In this document: in pieces, positions 25,493 through 32,315 of the stretch
How the letters are laid out: each line of letters starts with the position of its first letter
How positions within the stretch are numbered: position 1 is the first letter of the stretch
Assembly (NCBI RefSeq): GCF_007830265.1
Contig: NZ_VLKE01000001.1
Span: 2,542,001-2,606,000 of the forward strand
From: Micromonospora olivasterospora
GTDB taxonomy: Bacteria > Actinomycetota > Actinomycetes > Mycobacteriales > Micromonosporaceae
Direction: 5' to 3'
Length of the DNA stretch: 64,000 bases
Position numbers and translations under genes: made by a program
Notes under the pieces: model-generated
Database searches by the model: none
Told to the model about the DNA's origin: nothing
Seen by the model: the letters and a program-made list of their open reading frames with translations, nothing else

Positions 25493-26170
25493 ATGCGAGA
25501 TGACGCGCTTTCGGTGATCGTCTGCGGTTCCAGCGCCGCGATGGCCACCTCGGGGTACCTGTCCTGGCTACGTCAGGAGATCGACCTGCCGCTGCGGGTG
25601 CTGCTCACGGCGAGCGCCGAGCGCTTCGTGCAGCCGCAGGTGGCCGCCTGGTACGCCGACGAGGTCTACACCAGCGCCGACCCCACCCTGAATCCGACGG
25701 AGTTCGCGAAGCGTTCCCTGGGGATCGTGGTCCTGCCGGCCACGGCGAACACGCTCGCCGCGGCGGCCCTCGGGCTGGCCGGCAACCCGGCGCAGACCGC
25801 GCTGCTGGCCAGCGACCGCCCGGCGATCTTCTTTCCCAGCATGAACCGCTCGATGTGGGTCAAGCGGGTCACCCAGCGGCACGTCGAGGCACTGCGCGAC
25901 GAGGGCCACACCGTGGTGGAGCCACAGGAGCGGGTCATCTTCGAGCTGTGGCAGCGGGAGAACGCCGTCGGCATCGCCATGCCGCCGCCGGACGCCGTGG
26001 CCGAGCTGATCGTCAGCTGGCTGGAGACGACCCTGTCCGCCGGGGCCGAGGCCGCCGGGGCCGAGGCCGCCGAGGCCGAGGCCGCCGAGGCCGGGGCCGC
26101 CGAGGCCGAGACCGCGACCGGCGGGGTCGAGGGGGTCGAGGGGTCCGTCGGCCGCGCCGCCACCGCCTGA
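25493..26170 (+). CDS. EpiD-like HFCD flavoprotein with altered catalytic residue
   Basis: 225 residues of the homo-oligomeric flavin-containing cysteine decarboxylase family (EpiD, MrsD, PPC decarboxylase). Residues 82-87 are PATANT (family PASANT) and 114-122 are FPSMNRSMW, where Asn118 matches EpiD Asn117. From the remembered EpiD sequence, the stretch DPLLN-His67 aligns without gaps to DPTLN-Pro68, so the catalytic histidine is replaced by proline. EpiD-type enzymes oxidatively decarboxylate a C-terminal cysteine to an aminoenethiol; here the chemistry may differ. A tail of about 40 residues, rich in Ala and Glu, is unusual. It diverges from the precursor gene. Confidence 0.85.
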   Translation: MRDDALSVIVCGSSAAMATSGYLSWLRQEIDLPLRVLLTASAERFVQPQVAAWYADEVYTSADPTLNPTEFAKRSLGIVVLPATANTLAAAALGLAGNPAQTALLASDRPAIFFPSMNRSMWVKRVTQRHVEALRDEGHTVVEPQERVIFELWQRENAVGIAMPPPDAVAELIVSWLETTLSAGAEAAGAEAAEAEAAEAGAAEAETATGGVEGVEGSVGRAATA

Positions 26171-26252
26171 CTCCCCCCCGGCCCTTCCGTACGGGAGGCC
26201 ACCGGCGGCGGTCGCCGGTGTGCGGGGTGGGCCGTTCGGGCAGGATGGCGGG

Positions 26253-27116
26253 ATGGGACGGGCGACGGACCGAAGGAGCGTGCTCCGGGTCGACCTCGAC
26301 GTGACGGCGGACGGGCGGGCCGCGGTACGCCGGCCGGACACCCTCGCGGTGGAGGAGCCGCTGGAGATCCGCGTCGGGCCGGGCGGCCCCGGTCGGCGAC
26401 GCCCGCTCGCGGTGACCATGCGCACGCCCGGCGACGACCTGGACCTGGCGATCGGGTTCCTGCTGACCGAGGGGCTGATCCGCTCCGACGCCGACGTGCA
26501 CACCGCCCAGCTCTGCGCGGGCGCGGAGACGCCGAACACGTACAACGTGGTGGACGTGGTGCTCGCCCCCGGCGTGCCCGAGCCGACGACCGACCCGGCC
26601 CGGAACTTCTACACCACCAGCTCGTGCGGCGTCTGCGGCAAGGCCAGCATCGACGCCGTGCGAACCCGCTCGCCCTTCGCCGTCGCCGACGACCCGCTCG
26701 CCGTGCCGGCGGCGCTGCTGGCCGAGCTGCCGGACCGGCTGCGGGCGGCCCAGCGCGCCTTCGACCGCACCGGTGGGCTGCACGCGGCCGGGCTGTTCAC
26801 CGCCGACGGGGAACTGGTGGCGTTGCGCGAGGACGTCGGCCGGCACAACGCCGTGGACAAGCTGGTCGGCTGGGCGGTGCGCCAGCGCCGGCTGCCGCTG
26901 GCCGGGCACCTGCTGCTGGTCTCCGGCCGGGCGAGCTTCGAGCTGACCCAGAAGGCGTGGATGGCGGGGATACCGCTGCTCGCGGCCGTGTCCGCGCCGA
27001 GCACCCTGGCGACGGACCTCGCGGAGGAGGCGGGGATGACCCTGGTCGGCTTCCTGCGCGGCCGCACGATGAACGTCTACACGGGAGCCCAGCGGGTGAC
27101 CGTCGACCGCGCCTGA
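26253..27116 (+). CDS. fdhD: formate dehydrogenase accessory sulfurtransferase
   Basis: FdhD transfers sulfur from a cysteine desulfurase to the molybdenum cofactor of formate dehydrogenases. The signature [17 protein letters not shown] (CxxC) is complete, and [15 protein letters not shown], the nucleotide-contacting block, and [13 protein letters not shown] are present. 287 residues from ATG 26253. No formate dehydrogenase gene is in the window. It follows the flavoprotein gene by 82 bases on the same strand but is not obviously linked in function. Confidence 0.93.
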   Translation: MGRATDRRSVLRVDLDVTADGRAAVRRPDTLAVEEPLEIRVGPGGPGRRRPLAVTMRTPGDDLDLAIGFLLTEGLIRSDADVHTAQLCAGAETPNTYNVVDVVLAPGVPEPTTDPARNFYTTSSCGVCGKASIDAVRTRSPFAVADDPLAVPAALLAELPDRLRAAQRAFDRTGGLHAAGLFTADGELVALREDVGRHNAVDKLVGWAVRQRRLPLAGHLLLVSGRASFELTQKAWMAGIPLLAAVSAPSTLATDLAEEAGMTLVGFLRGRTMNVYTGAQRVTVDRA

Positions 27117-27131
27117 CCGGCCCCCGGCGCC

Positions 27132-27209
27132 GACCTGACCGGCTCCCGGCGGGATCTGGCCGAGCTCCCGGCGCGACCTGGCCGAGCTCCCGGCGGGATC
27201 TGGCCGCGG
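27132..27209. repeat. three-and-a-half copies of a 22-bp direct repeat
   Basis: Units at about 27132-27152, 27153-27174 and 27175-27196, with a partial unit after, built on GATCTGGCCGAGCTCCCGGC with small changes. They lie between the fdhD stop and the larger 23-bp array. Confidence 0.6.
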
Positions 27210-27277
27210 TCGGCCGACCGGTCACGTGATCGACTCCGTGTCGCCGACATCGCGGCATCGACGACGGCGTGACCACC

Positions 27278-27294
27278 CCATGTCGCCGACATGG
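27278..27294. repeat. palindrome CCATGTCG-C-CGACATGG
   Basis: 8-bp perfect arms around one base, directly before the 23-bp array. The inner 12 bases TGTCGCCGACAT also occur at 27239-27250, giving two copies 42 bases apart. It could be a protein-binding site or a remnant of repeat formation. Confidence 0.5.
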
Positions 27295-27297
27295 CGC

Positions 27298-27514
27298 GGG
27301 CAGCGCCCGACAGCGCGCGCGGGCAGCGCCCGACAGCGCGCGCGGGCAGCGCCCGACAGCGCGCGCGGGCAGCGCCCGACAGCGCGCGCGGGCAGCGCCC
27401 GACAGCGCGCGCGGGCAGCGCCCGACAGCGCGCGCGGGCAGCGCCCGACAGCGCGCGCGGGCAGCGCCCGACAGCGCGCGCGGGCAGCGCCCGACAGCGC
27501 GCGCGGGCAGCGCC
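27298..27514. repeat. 23-bp tandem repeat array, nine full units
   Basis: Nine identical 23-base units plus a 10-base partial one begin at 27298, 27321, 27344, 27367, 27390, 27413, 27436, 27459, 27482 and 27505. Each starts GGGCAGCGCCCGACAGC and ends in GCGCGC; GGGC-AGC-GCCC inside each unit can fold into a small hairpin. 23 is not a multiple of three and there is no codon bias, so it is not coding. There are no spacers, so it is not CRISPR. It lies between the 3' ends of fdhD and the convergent DUF4192 gene, where it may act as transcription barrier. Copy number is probably variable between strains. Confidence 0.9.
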
Positions 27515-27535
27515 TGGCGGGACGCGCCGCCCCGG

Positions 27536-28591
27536 TCAGGTGGGACGGCGGGGCCCGCGGGGGCGGCGGCGTCTCGGGCGCAGCACGGCGGGCGCGTTGA
27601 CCGCCGGCCAGCCGTCCAGCCGCGACGGCGGCACCCCGCCGCGGAGCAGCTCGTCGAGGAGCAGCGCGAGCGAGTAGCCCGGATGCGCCGACAGGACGCG
27701 CTCCAGCGCCACGGCCGCCAGCGCGCCCTGCCCCGCCCGCCACGCGGCGAACGCGAGCAGGCAGCCCGGCGCCGCGATCAGCTCCGGGGCGGCGCGGCGG
27801 AACACGTCCGTCCAGAGGGCGATGTCGGCGTCCCGCCCGTCGGTGCGTTCCCACGCGTGGTCGCGGATCGGCAGGTGGGTCAGGAGCAGCGTCAGCCAGG
27901 CGACCTCGTCGTCGGGGAGCCGGTCGCCCCGGCGGTGCTGACGCAGGGCGGCGCGGACGGCGGCGACTCCCGCCCGACGCAGGGTGCGCCCGCCGATCAG
28001 GTCGGCGGCGGGCGCCCCGGCCAGCAGGGCGTCCCGGCGGCGCTCGGCGCGGGCGACCGCCGCGCGCATGGCCGGTGCGGCCGGGCCGCCGAGCGGGGCC
28101 ACCTGCGCGGTCAGGGCCGCCCGGTCGGGTAGCGCCACCTGTCCGGCGAACACGGCCGCCGCGCTGACCTCGCTGGCCCCGACGTCGTACGGGGTGCCCT
28201 CGGCGGGACAGCAGGCGGGCTCGGCGCACAGGTACGACCAGTAGCGCCCGTCGGTCACGCGCAGCGCGTCGAGCACGGCCAGGCCGGCGGCGGCCAGCGA
28301 CCCGCGTACCGCGTCGACCGCGGGGGTGACCCGGGCCGCCTCGCCGTACCCGAGCACGGTGGCGGACTCGGCGCCCTGCCGCGCGATCACGCCGGCCAGG
28401 TGGACGGCCGGGTCGAGCGGGTCGGCGTCCGGGCCGGGTAGGTCGGTCCGGGCGGCGAAGACGATCCGCGGGCCCCGCAGCGCGACCACCACCACACTGT
28501 CGGCGGGATGGAAGCCGAGCAGGTACGGCACGGCGGCGATCAGGTCGGCGGGCGAGCGGACGGCGAGCCGGGGGCGGTCGGTCGGGGTCAT
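27536..28591 (-). CDS. DUF4192 protein
   Basis: 351 residues matching the actinobacterial DUF4192 family: RLAVRSPADLIAAVPYLLGFHPADSVVVVALRGPRIVFAARTDL at the start, AESATVLGYG, TDGRYWSYLC and a long helical C-terminal half (LLTHLPIRDHAWERT, PELIAAPGCLLAFAAWRAGQGALAAVALERVLSAHPGYSLA). No biochemical role is known. The C-terminal 20 residues are Arg/Pro-rich. It is convergent with fdhD across the repeat array. Confidence 0.88.
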   Translation of the reverse strand: MTPTDRPRLAVRSPADLIAAVPYLLGFHPADSVVVVALRGPRIVFAARTDLPGPDADPLDPAVHLAGVIARQGAESATVLGYGEAARVTPAVDAVRGSLAAAGLAVLDALRVTDGRYWSYLCAEPACCPAEGTPYDVGASEVSAAAVFAGQVALPDRAALTAQVAPLGGPAAPAMRAAVARAERRRDALLAGAPAADLIGGRTLRRAGVAAVRAALRQHRRGDRLPDDEVAWLTLLLTHLPIRDHAWERTDGRDADIALWTDVFRRAAPELIAAPGCLLAFAAWRAGQGALAAVALERVLSAHPGYSLALLLDELLRGGVPPSRLDGWPAVNAPAVLRPRRRRPRGPRRPT

Positions 28592-28644
28592 GGGGGCAGC
28601 CTGGGCCGCCTCGACCCGCCCCGGCAGGCCCTGTGGACGACACG

Positions 28645-28656
28645 CGGGTTATCCAC
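28645..28656. promoter_or_regulatory. isolated DnaA-box-like site
   Basis: GGTTATCCACAG contains TTATCCACA, the classical DnaA 9-mer, and TGTGGACGA lies about 15 bases before it. A single box in a short gap is of uncertain meaning. Confidence 0.3.
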
Positions 28657-28766
28657 AGCTACGGAGAGTATCGACGCAGGTCAGCGCGGATCGCCGACCG
28701 ACGGAAAGGCGCTCCGGCAGCGCGGGGCGCCCGCCGGTGTGGCACCGCACCGGCTACCTTGCGCTC

Positions 28767-29681
28767 ATGGACCTGGCGTACCTGCGGGCGCACCCGGAGC
28801 ACCTGCCGACGTTCCTCACCCACCAGCGGATCAGAGAGACGCCGGTCTCCGGCGGCAGCATCTGCACCGCGTCCCGGCTGACCCTGGACGACGGGCACTC
28901 CGTCTTCGCCAAGTCCTGGCCGGAGGGGTCCGCGCGGCCGGTGCCGGCCGACTTCTTCGTCACCGAGGCGGCCGGGCTGCGCTGGCTGCGGGAGGCCGGC
29001 GGGGCACCCGTACCGGAGGTGGTGGTGGCGCTGCCGGAGCTGCTGGCGCTCGACTGGGTGGAGCCCGGCGAGCCGACGCCCGAGGCCGCCGAGCGGTTCG
29101 GCCGCGAGCTGGCGGCGACGCACCGCGCCGGGGCACCCGTCTTCGGCGCCGGGTGGACCGGCTTCATCGGCGCGCTCCCGCAGGACAACACCCCCGACCC
29201 GGGCCCCTGGTCGGGCTGGTTCGCCCGGGCGCGGCTCGCGCCGTACCTGCGGATGTCGGTCGACAACGGCGCGCTCGGCGCCACCGAGGCCGCCCTGGTC
29301 GAGGAGGTCGTGGACCGGATCGGCGAGTTCGGCGGCGACGAGCCGCCGGCGCGGGTGCACGGCGACCTGTGGCCGGGCAACCTGCTGTGGGGGGCGGACG
29401 ACCGGGTGTGGCTGGCCGACCCGGCGGCGCACGGCGGCCACCGGGAGACGGACCTGGCCCTGTTGACGCTGTTCGGCGGCCCGCCGCACGCCGACCGGAT
29501 CCTGGCCGCCTACCGGGAGGCGTGGCCGCTGGCCGACGGGTGGCGGGAGCGGGTGCCGCTGCACCAGCTCCACCTGCTGCTGGTGCACGCGGCTCTGTTC
29601 GGCGCGGCGTACCGCGAAGCGGTCGGCAACGCCGCCCACACCGCGCTGCGCGGGGTCGACCGCGCTACGGTCGAACGGTGA
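28767..29681 (+). CDS. fructosamine kinase family protein
   Basis: 304 residues with the aminoglycoside-phosphotransferase-like fold: a variable N-lobe (SGGSICTASRLTLDDGHSVFAKSW, with a likely ATP-contacting lysine), the catalytic loop RVHGDLWPGNLLW and the metal site WLADPAAHGGHRETDLAL. Such kinases phosphorylate ketoamines or ribulosamines formed by glycation, prompting their removal. The physiological substrate here is unknown. Its stop overlaps the moaA GTG by four bases, so the two genes are coupled even though no pathway link is known. Confidence 0.88.
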   Translation: MDLAYLRAHPEHLPTFLTHQRIRETPVSGGSICTASRLTLDDGHSVFAKSWPEGSARPVPADFFVTEAAGLRWLREAGGAPVPEVVVALPELLALDWVEPGEPTPEAAERFGRELAATHRAGAPVFGAGWTGFIGALPQDNTPDPGPWSGWFARARLAPYLRMSVDNGALGATEAALVEEVVDRIGEFGGDEPPARVHGDLWPGNLLWGADDRVWLADPAAHGGHRETDLALLTLFGGPPHADRILAAYREAWPLADGWRERVPLHQLHLLLVHAALFGAAYREAVGNAAHTALRGVDRATVER

Positions 29682-30691
29682 CCGCCGCGCCACCGACTGA
29701 CGGCGTCCTCGTCGACCGGTACGGCCGCGTCGCCCGGGACCTCCGCGTCTCGCTGACCGACAAGTGCAACCTGCGCTGCACGTACTGCATGCCGGCCGAG
29801 GGGCTGCCCTGGCTGGCCGGGCCGCAGCTGCTCGACGACCGGGAGATCGTGCGGCTGGTCCGGGTGGCGGTGGAGCGGCTCGGGGTGACCGAGGTGCGGT
29901 TCACCGGCGGCGAACCGCTGATCCGCCGGGGGCTGGTCGGGATCGTCGCCGCCGTCGCCGCGCTGGAGCCCCGGCCCCGGATCTCGGTGACCACCAACGG
30001 CATCGGGCTCGACCGGCTGGCGCCCGCGCTGCGGGCCGCCGGGCTGGACCGGGTGAACGTTTCGCTGGACACCCTCGACCCGGAGCGGTTCGCCCGGCTG
30101 ACCCGGCGGGACCGGCTGGCCGACGTGCTCGCCGGGCTGGCCGGGGCCGCCGCCGCCGGGCTCGCCCCGGTCAAGGTCAACAGCGTGCTGATGCGCGGGG
30201 TGAACGACGACGAGGCGCCCGCGCTGGTCCGCTTCGCGCTGGCGCACGGCTACGAGCCGCGGTTCATCGAGCAGATGCCGCTGGACGCCCAGCACGGCTG
30301 GGACCGCGGCAGCATGGTCACCGCCGAGGAGATCCTCGCCGCGCTGCGTGCCGCGTTCGAGCTGACCCCCGATTCGACCGAGCGGGGCGCCGCGCCGGCC
30401 GAGACGTGGCTGGTCGACGGCGGGCCGGCCCGGGTGGGCGTGATCGGCAGCGTGACCCGCCCGTTCTGCGGCGACTGCGACCGCACCCGGCTGACCGCCG
30501 ACGGTCAGGTCCGGGCCTGCCTGTTCGCCACGGAGGAGAGCGACCTGCGGGGTGCGCTGCGGGCCGGGGCCGGCGACGACGAACTGGCGGCGCGGTGGCG
30601 TACGGCGATGTGGGGCAAGCGGGCCGGGCACGGCATCGACGATCCCGCGTTCCTTCAGCCGGCCCGCCCGATGTCGGCGATCGGGGGTTGA
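29678..30691 (+). CDS. moaA: GTP 3',8-cyclase
   Basis: Radical-SAM enzyme that opens molybdenum cofactor synthesis by cyclising GTP. The N-terminal cluster motif KCNLRCTYCM (CxxxCxxC) follows DLRVSLTD, RFTGGEPLIRRG is present, the second [4Fe-4S] site is CGDCDRTRLTADGQVRAC and the chain ends in the required Gly-Gly. 337 residues from a GTG in a GTGA overlap with the previous gene. moaD follows by 2 bases. Confidence 0.96.
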   Translation: MTAAPPTDGVLVDRYGRVARDLRVSLTDKCNLRCTYCMPAEGLPWLAGPQLLDDREIVRLVRVAVERLGVTEVRFTGGEPLIRRGLVGIVAAVAALEPRPRISVTTNGIGLDRLAPALRAAGLDRVNVSLDTLDPERFARLTRRDRLADVLAGLAGAAAAGLAPVKVNSVLMRGVNDDEAPALVRFALAHGYEPRFIEQMPLDAQHGWDRGSMVTAEEILAALRAAFELTPDSTERGAAPAETWLVDGGPARVGVIGSVTRPFCGDCDRTRLTADGQVRACLFATEESDLRGALRAGAGDDELAARWRTAMWGKRAGHGIDDPAFLQPARPMSAIGG

Positions 30692-30693
30692 GC

Positions 30694-30935
30694 GTGCTGA
30701 CCGTCCGCTACTTCGCCGGGGCGCGGGCCGCCGCCGGCACGGCCGAGGAGACCGTGCCCGCCGGCCGCTGCCTGGACGAACTGGTCGGCGAGCTGGCCGA
30801 ACGGCACGGCGAGCGGCTCGCCGCCGTACTGCGGGTGGCGAGCTTCCTCGTGGACGGCGTCGCCTGTCATGATCGTGGGACACCGCTGCCGGCCGGGGCC
30901 ACGATCGACGTGCTGCCCCGTTCGCGGGCGGCTGA
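30694..30935 (+). CDS. moaD: molybdopterin synthase small subunit, one-base frameshift
   Basis: Ubiquitin-like sulfur carrier that donates its C-terminal thiocarboxylate to MoaE. Begins LTVRYFAGARAAAGTAEET; strand and helix order match MoaD. The frame as written runs past VLP into nonsense. One additional C in CCCC at 30916-30919 gives ATIDVLPPFAGG and a stop at 30933-30935, exactly the family ending with the essential Gly-Gly. About 80 residues. GTG 30694 lies 2 bases after moaA, so the two are co-translated. Confidence 0.92.
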
Positions 30936-30949
30936 GGGAGGATCCGGTG

Positions 30950-32191
30950 ATGGCGGCTGTGGTGTCCGTGGTCGTGGTGCTCCTCGTCCTCGGCCTGATC
31001 CACTTCTACCTGTGGAAGCGGCTGGTCCGGGACACCACGGGCCCCGGCCGGTGGCGCCGGGTCGGCGCCGTCGCCGCCGTGGTCCTGGGGCTGCTCATCC
31101 CCGCGACCCTGGCCAGCGTCCGGTCGAGTTGGTACTGGCTGTCCTGGCCGGGGTACGTGTGGCTCGCGCTGATGTTCTACCTGCTGGTCGTACTCGTCGT
31201 GCTCGAGGTGCCGATGCTGGTCACGCGGCGGGTGCTGCGCCGCCGGGTGGCGGCCGCCGAGCCGACCGCCGCCGCGCCCGAGCCGGTGCTGGTGGGCGCC
31301 GCCGGCCCGGCGGATCCGCCGGCGGCCGCGGCCGTGGACCAGCCCGACCATGATCCCGCCCGCCGGCTGCTGCTGGCCCGCGGTGCGGCGATCTTCGCGG
31401 GCCTCACGGCCGCCGGCATCACCGGGTACGGGGTACGCAACGCGCTGGGCCCGCCGCGGCTGGACCGGGTGCAGATCCCGCTGGCGAAGCTGCCCCGGGG
31501 CATGGACGGCCTGCGCATCGCCACCGTCTCCGACATCCACCTCGGGCCGTTCCGCGGCCGGGCGCACACCGAGCGGATCGTCGCGATGATCAACCGGCTC
31601 GACGCCGATTTCGTCGCGGTCGTCGGCGACCTGGTGGACGGCTCGGTCGCCGAGCTGGGCGAGGCGGCGGCGCCGCTGCGCGATCTGCGTTCCCGCTACG
31701 GCAGCTTCTTCGTCACCGGCAACCACGAGTACTACTCCGGCGTCGAGGAGTGGGTGCCGGAGGTGGACCGCCTCGGGCTGCGCGTGCTCCAGAACGTCCG
31801 GCAGGAGATCCGTACGCCGGGCGGCGTGCTCGACCTCGCCGGGGTGAACGACGTGAGCGCCGCCGGCACGGGGCTGGCCGCCCCCGCCGACTACGCCGCC
31901 GCGCTCGGCGACCGGGACCCGAGCCGGCCCGTGGTACTGCTGGCCCACCAGCCGATCGCCGCTGTGGAGGCGGCGAAGTTCGGCGTCGACCTGCAACTGT
32001 CCGGCCACACCCACGGCGGCCAGATCGTCCCGTTCAACCTGGTGGTGGCGATGCAGCAGCCGGTGGTCTCCGGCCTGGGCGAGGTGGACGGCACGAAGGT
32101 CTACGTGACCAACGGGGCGGGCTTCTGGGGCCCGCCGGTCCGCGTGGGCGCGAACCCCCAGATCACCCTGGTCGAGCTCCGCACCCCCTGA
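30950..32191 (+). CDS. membrane-anchored metallophosphoesterase
   Basis: 413 residues. Four membrane segments (about residues 2-18, 38-58, 64-90 and one before the enzyme domain, AAIFAGLTAAGITGYG) lead to a calcineurin-like phosphoesterase with all metal motifs: SDIHLGPF, VGDLVDG, GNHEYY, LLAHQP and SGHTHGGQ. This is the YkuE/YaeI type, which acts on membrane-associated phosphoesters such as UDP-sugar lipids; substrate unknown. The catalytic domain probably faces outwards. GGGAGG precedes ATG 30950, 14 bases after moaD. Confidence 0.9.
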   Translation: MAAVVSVVVVLLVLGLIHFYLWKRLVRDTTGPGRWRRVGAVAAVVLGLLIPATLASVRSSWYWLSWPGYVWLALMFYLLVVLVVLEVPMLVTRRVLRRRVAAAEPTAAAPEPVLVGAAGPADPPAAAAVDQPDHDPARRLLLARGAAIFAGLTAAGITGYGVRNALGPPRLDRVQIPLAKLPRGMDGLRIATVSDIHLGPFRGRAHTERIVAMINRLDADFVAVVGDLVDGSVAELGEAAAPLRDLRSRYGSFFVTGNHEYYSGVEEWVPEVDRLGLRVLQNVRQEIRTPGGVLDLAGVNDVSAAGTGLAAPADYAAALGDRDPSRPVVLLAHQPIAAVEAAKFGVDLQLSGHTHGGQIVPFNLVVAMQQPVVSGLGEVDGTKVYVTNGAGFWGPPVRVGANPQITLVELRTP

Positions 32192-32315
32192 CGGGCCGGG
32201 CGGGACCGGTCCGCGCATAGCGGCGGGGGGCCCGGCGTGTCCAGAGATGGATTGCTCAGGTCACGCGTACGCGTGGCGGGAGGCGGCGCGTCAGGGCGGC
32301 GTGGCAGGATGCGGC

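Noticed and set aside
25183..25503. A 106-residue plus-strand frame over the precursor region
   Set aside because: It is the antisense of the precursor and promoter gap, Arg/Gly-rich, with no ribosome site.
23967..26170. Daptide, linaridin, thioamitide or class V lanthipeptide cluster
   Set aside because: The flavoprotein and the membrane protease recall parts of these, but the aminotransferase, YcaO, kinase-like and dehydratase genes that define those classes are absent.
27298..27514. CRISPR array
   Set aside because: Units are contiguous without spacers and no cas gene is present. It is a simple tandem repeat.
27226..28132. Repetitive Ala/Arg protein encoded by the 23-bp array
   Set aside because: The 23-base period changes the frame at every unit, there is no ribosome site, and all strands give similar low-complexity translations.
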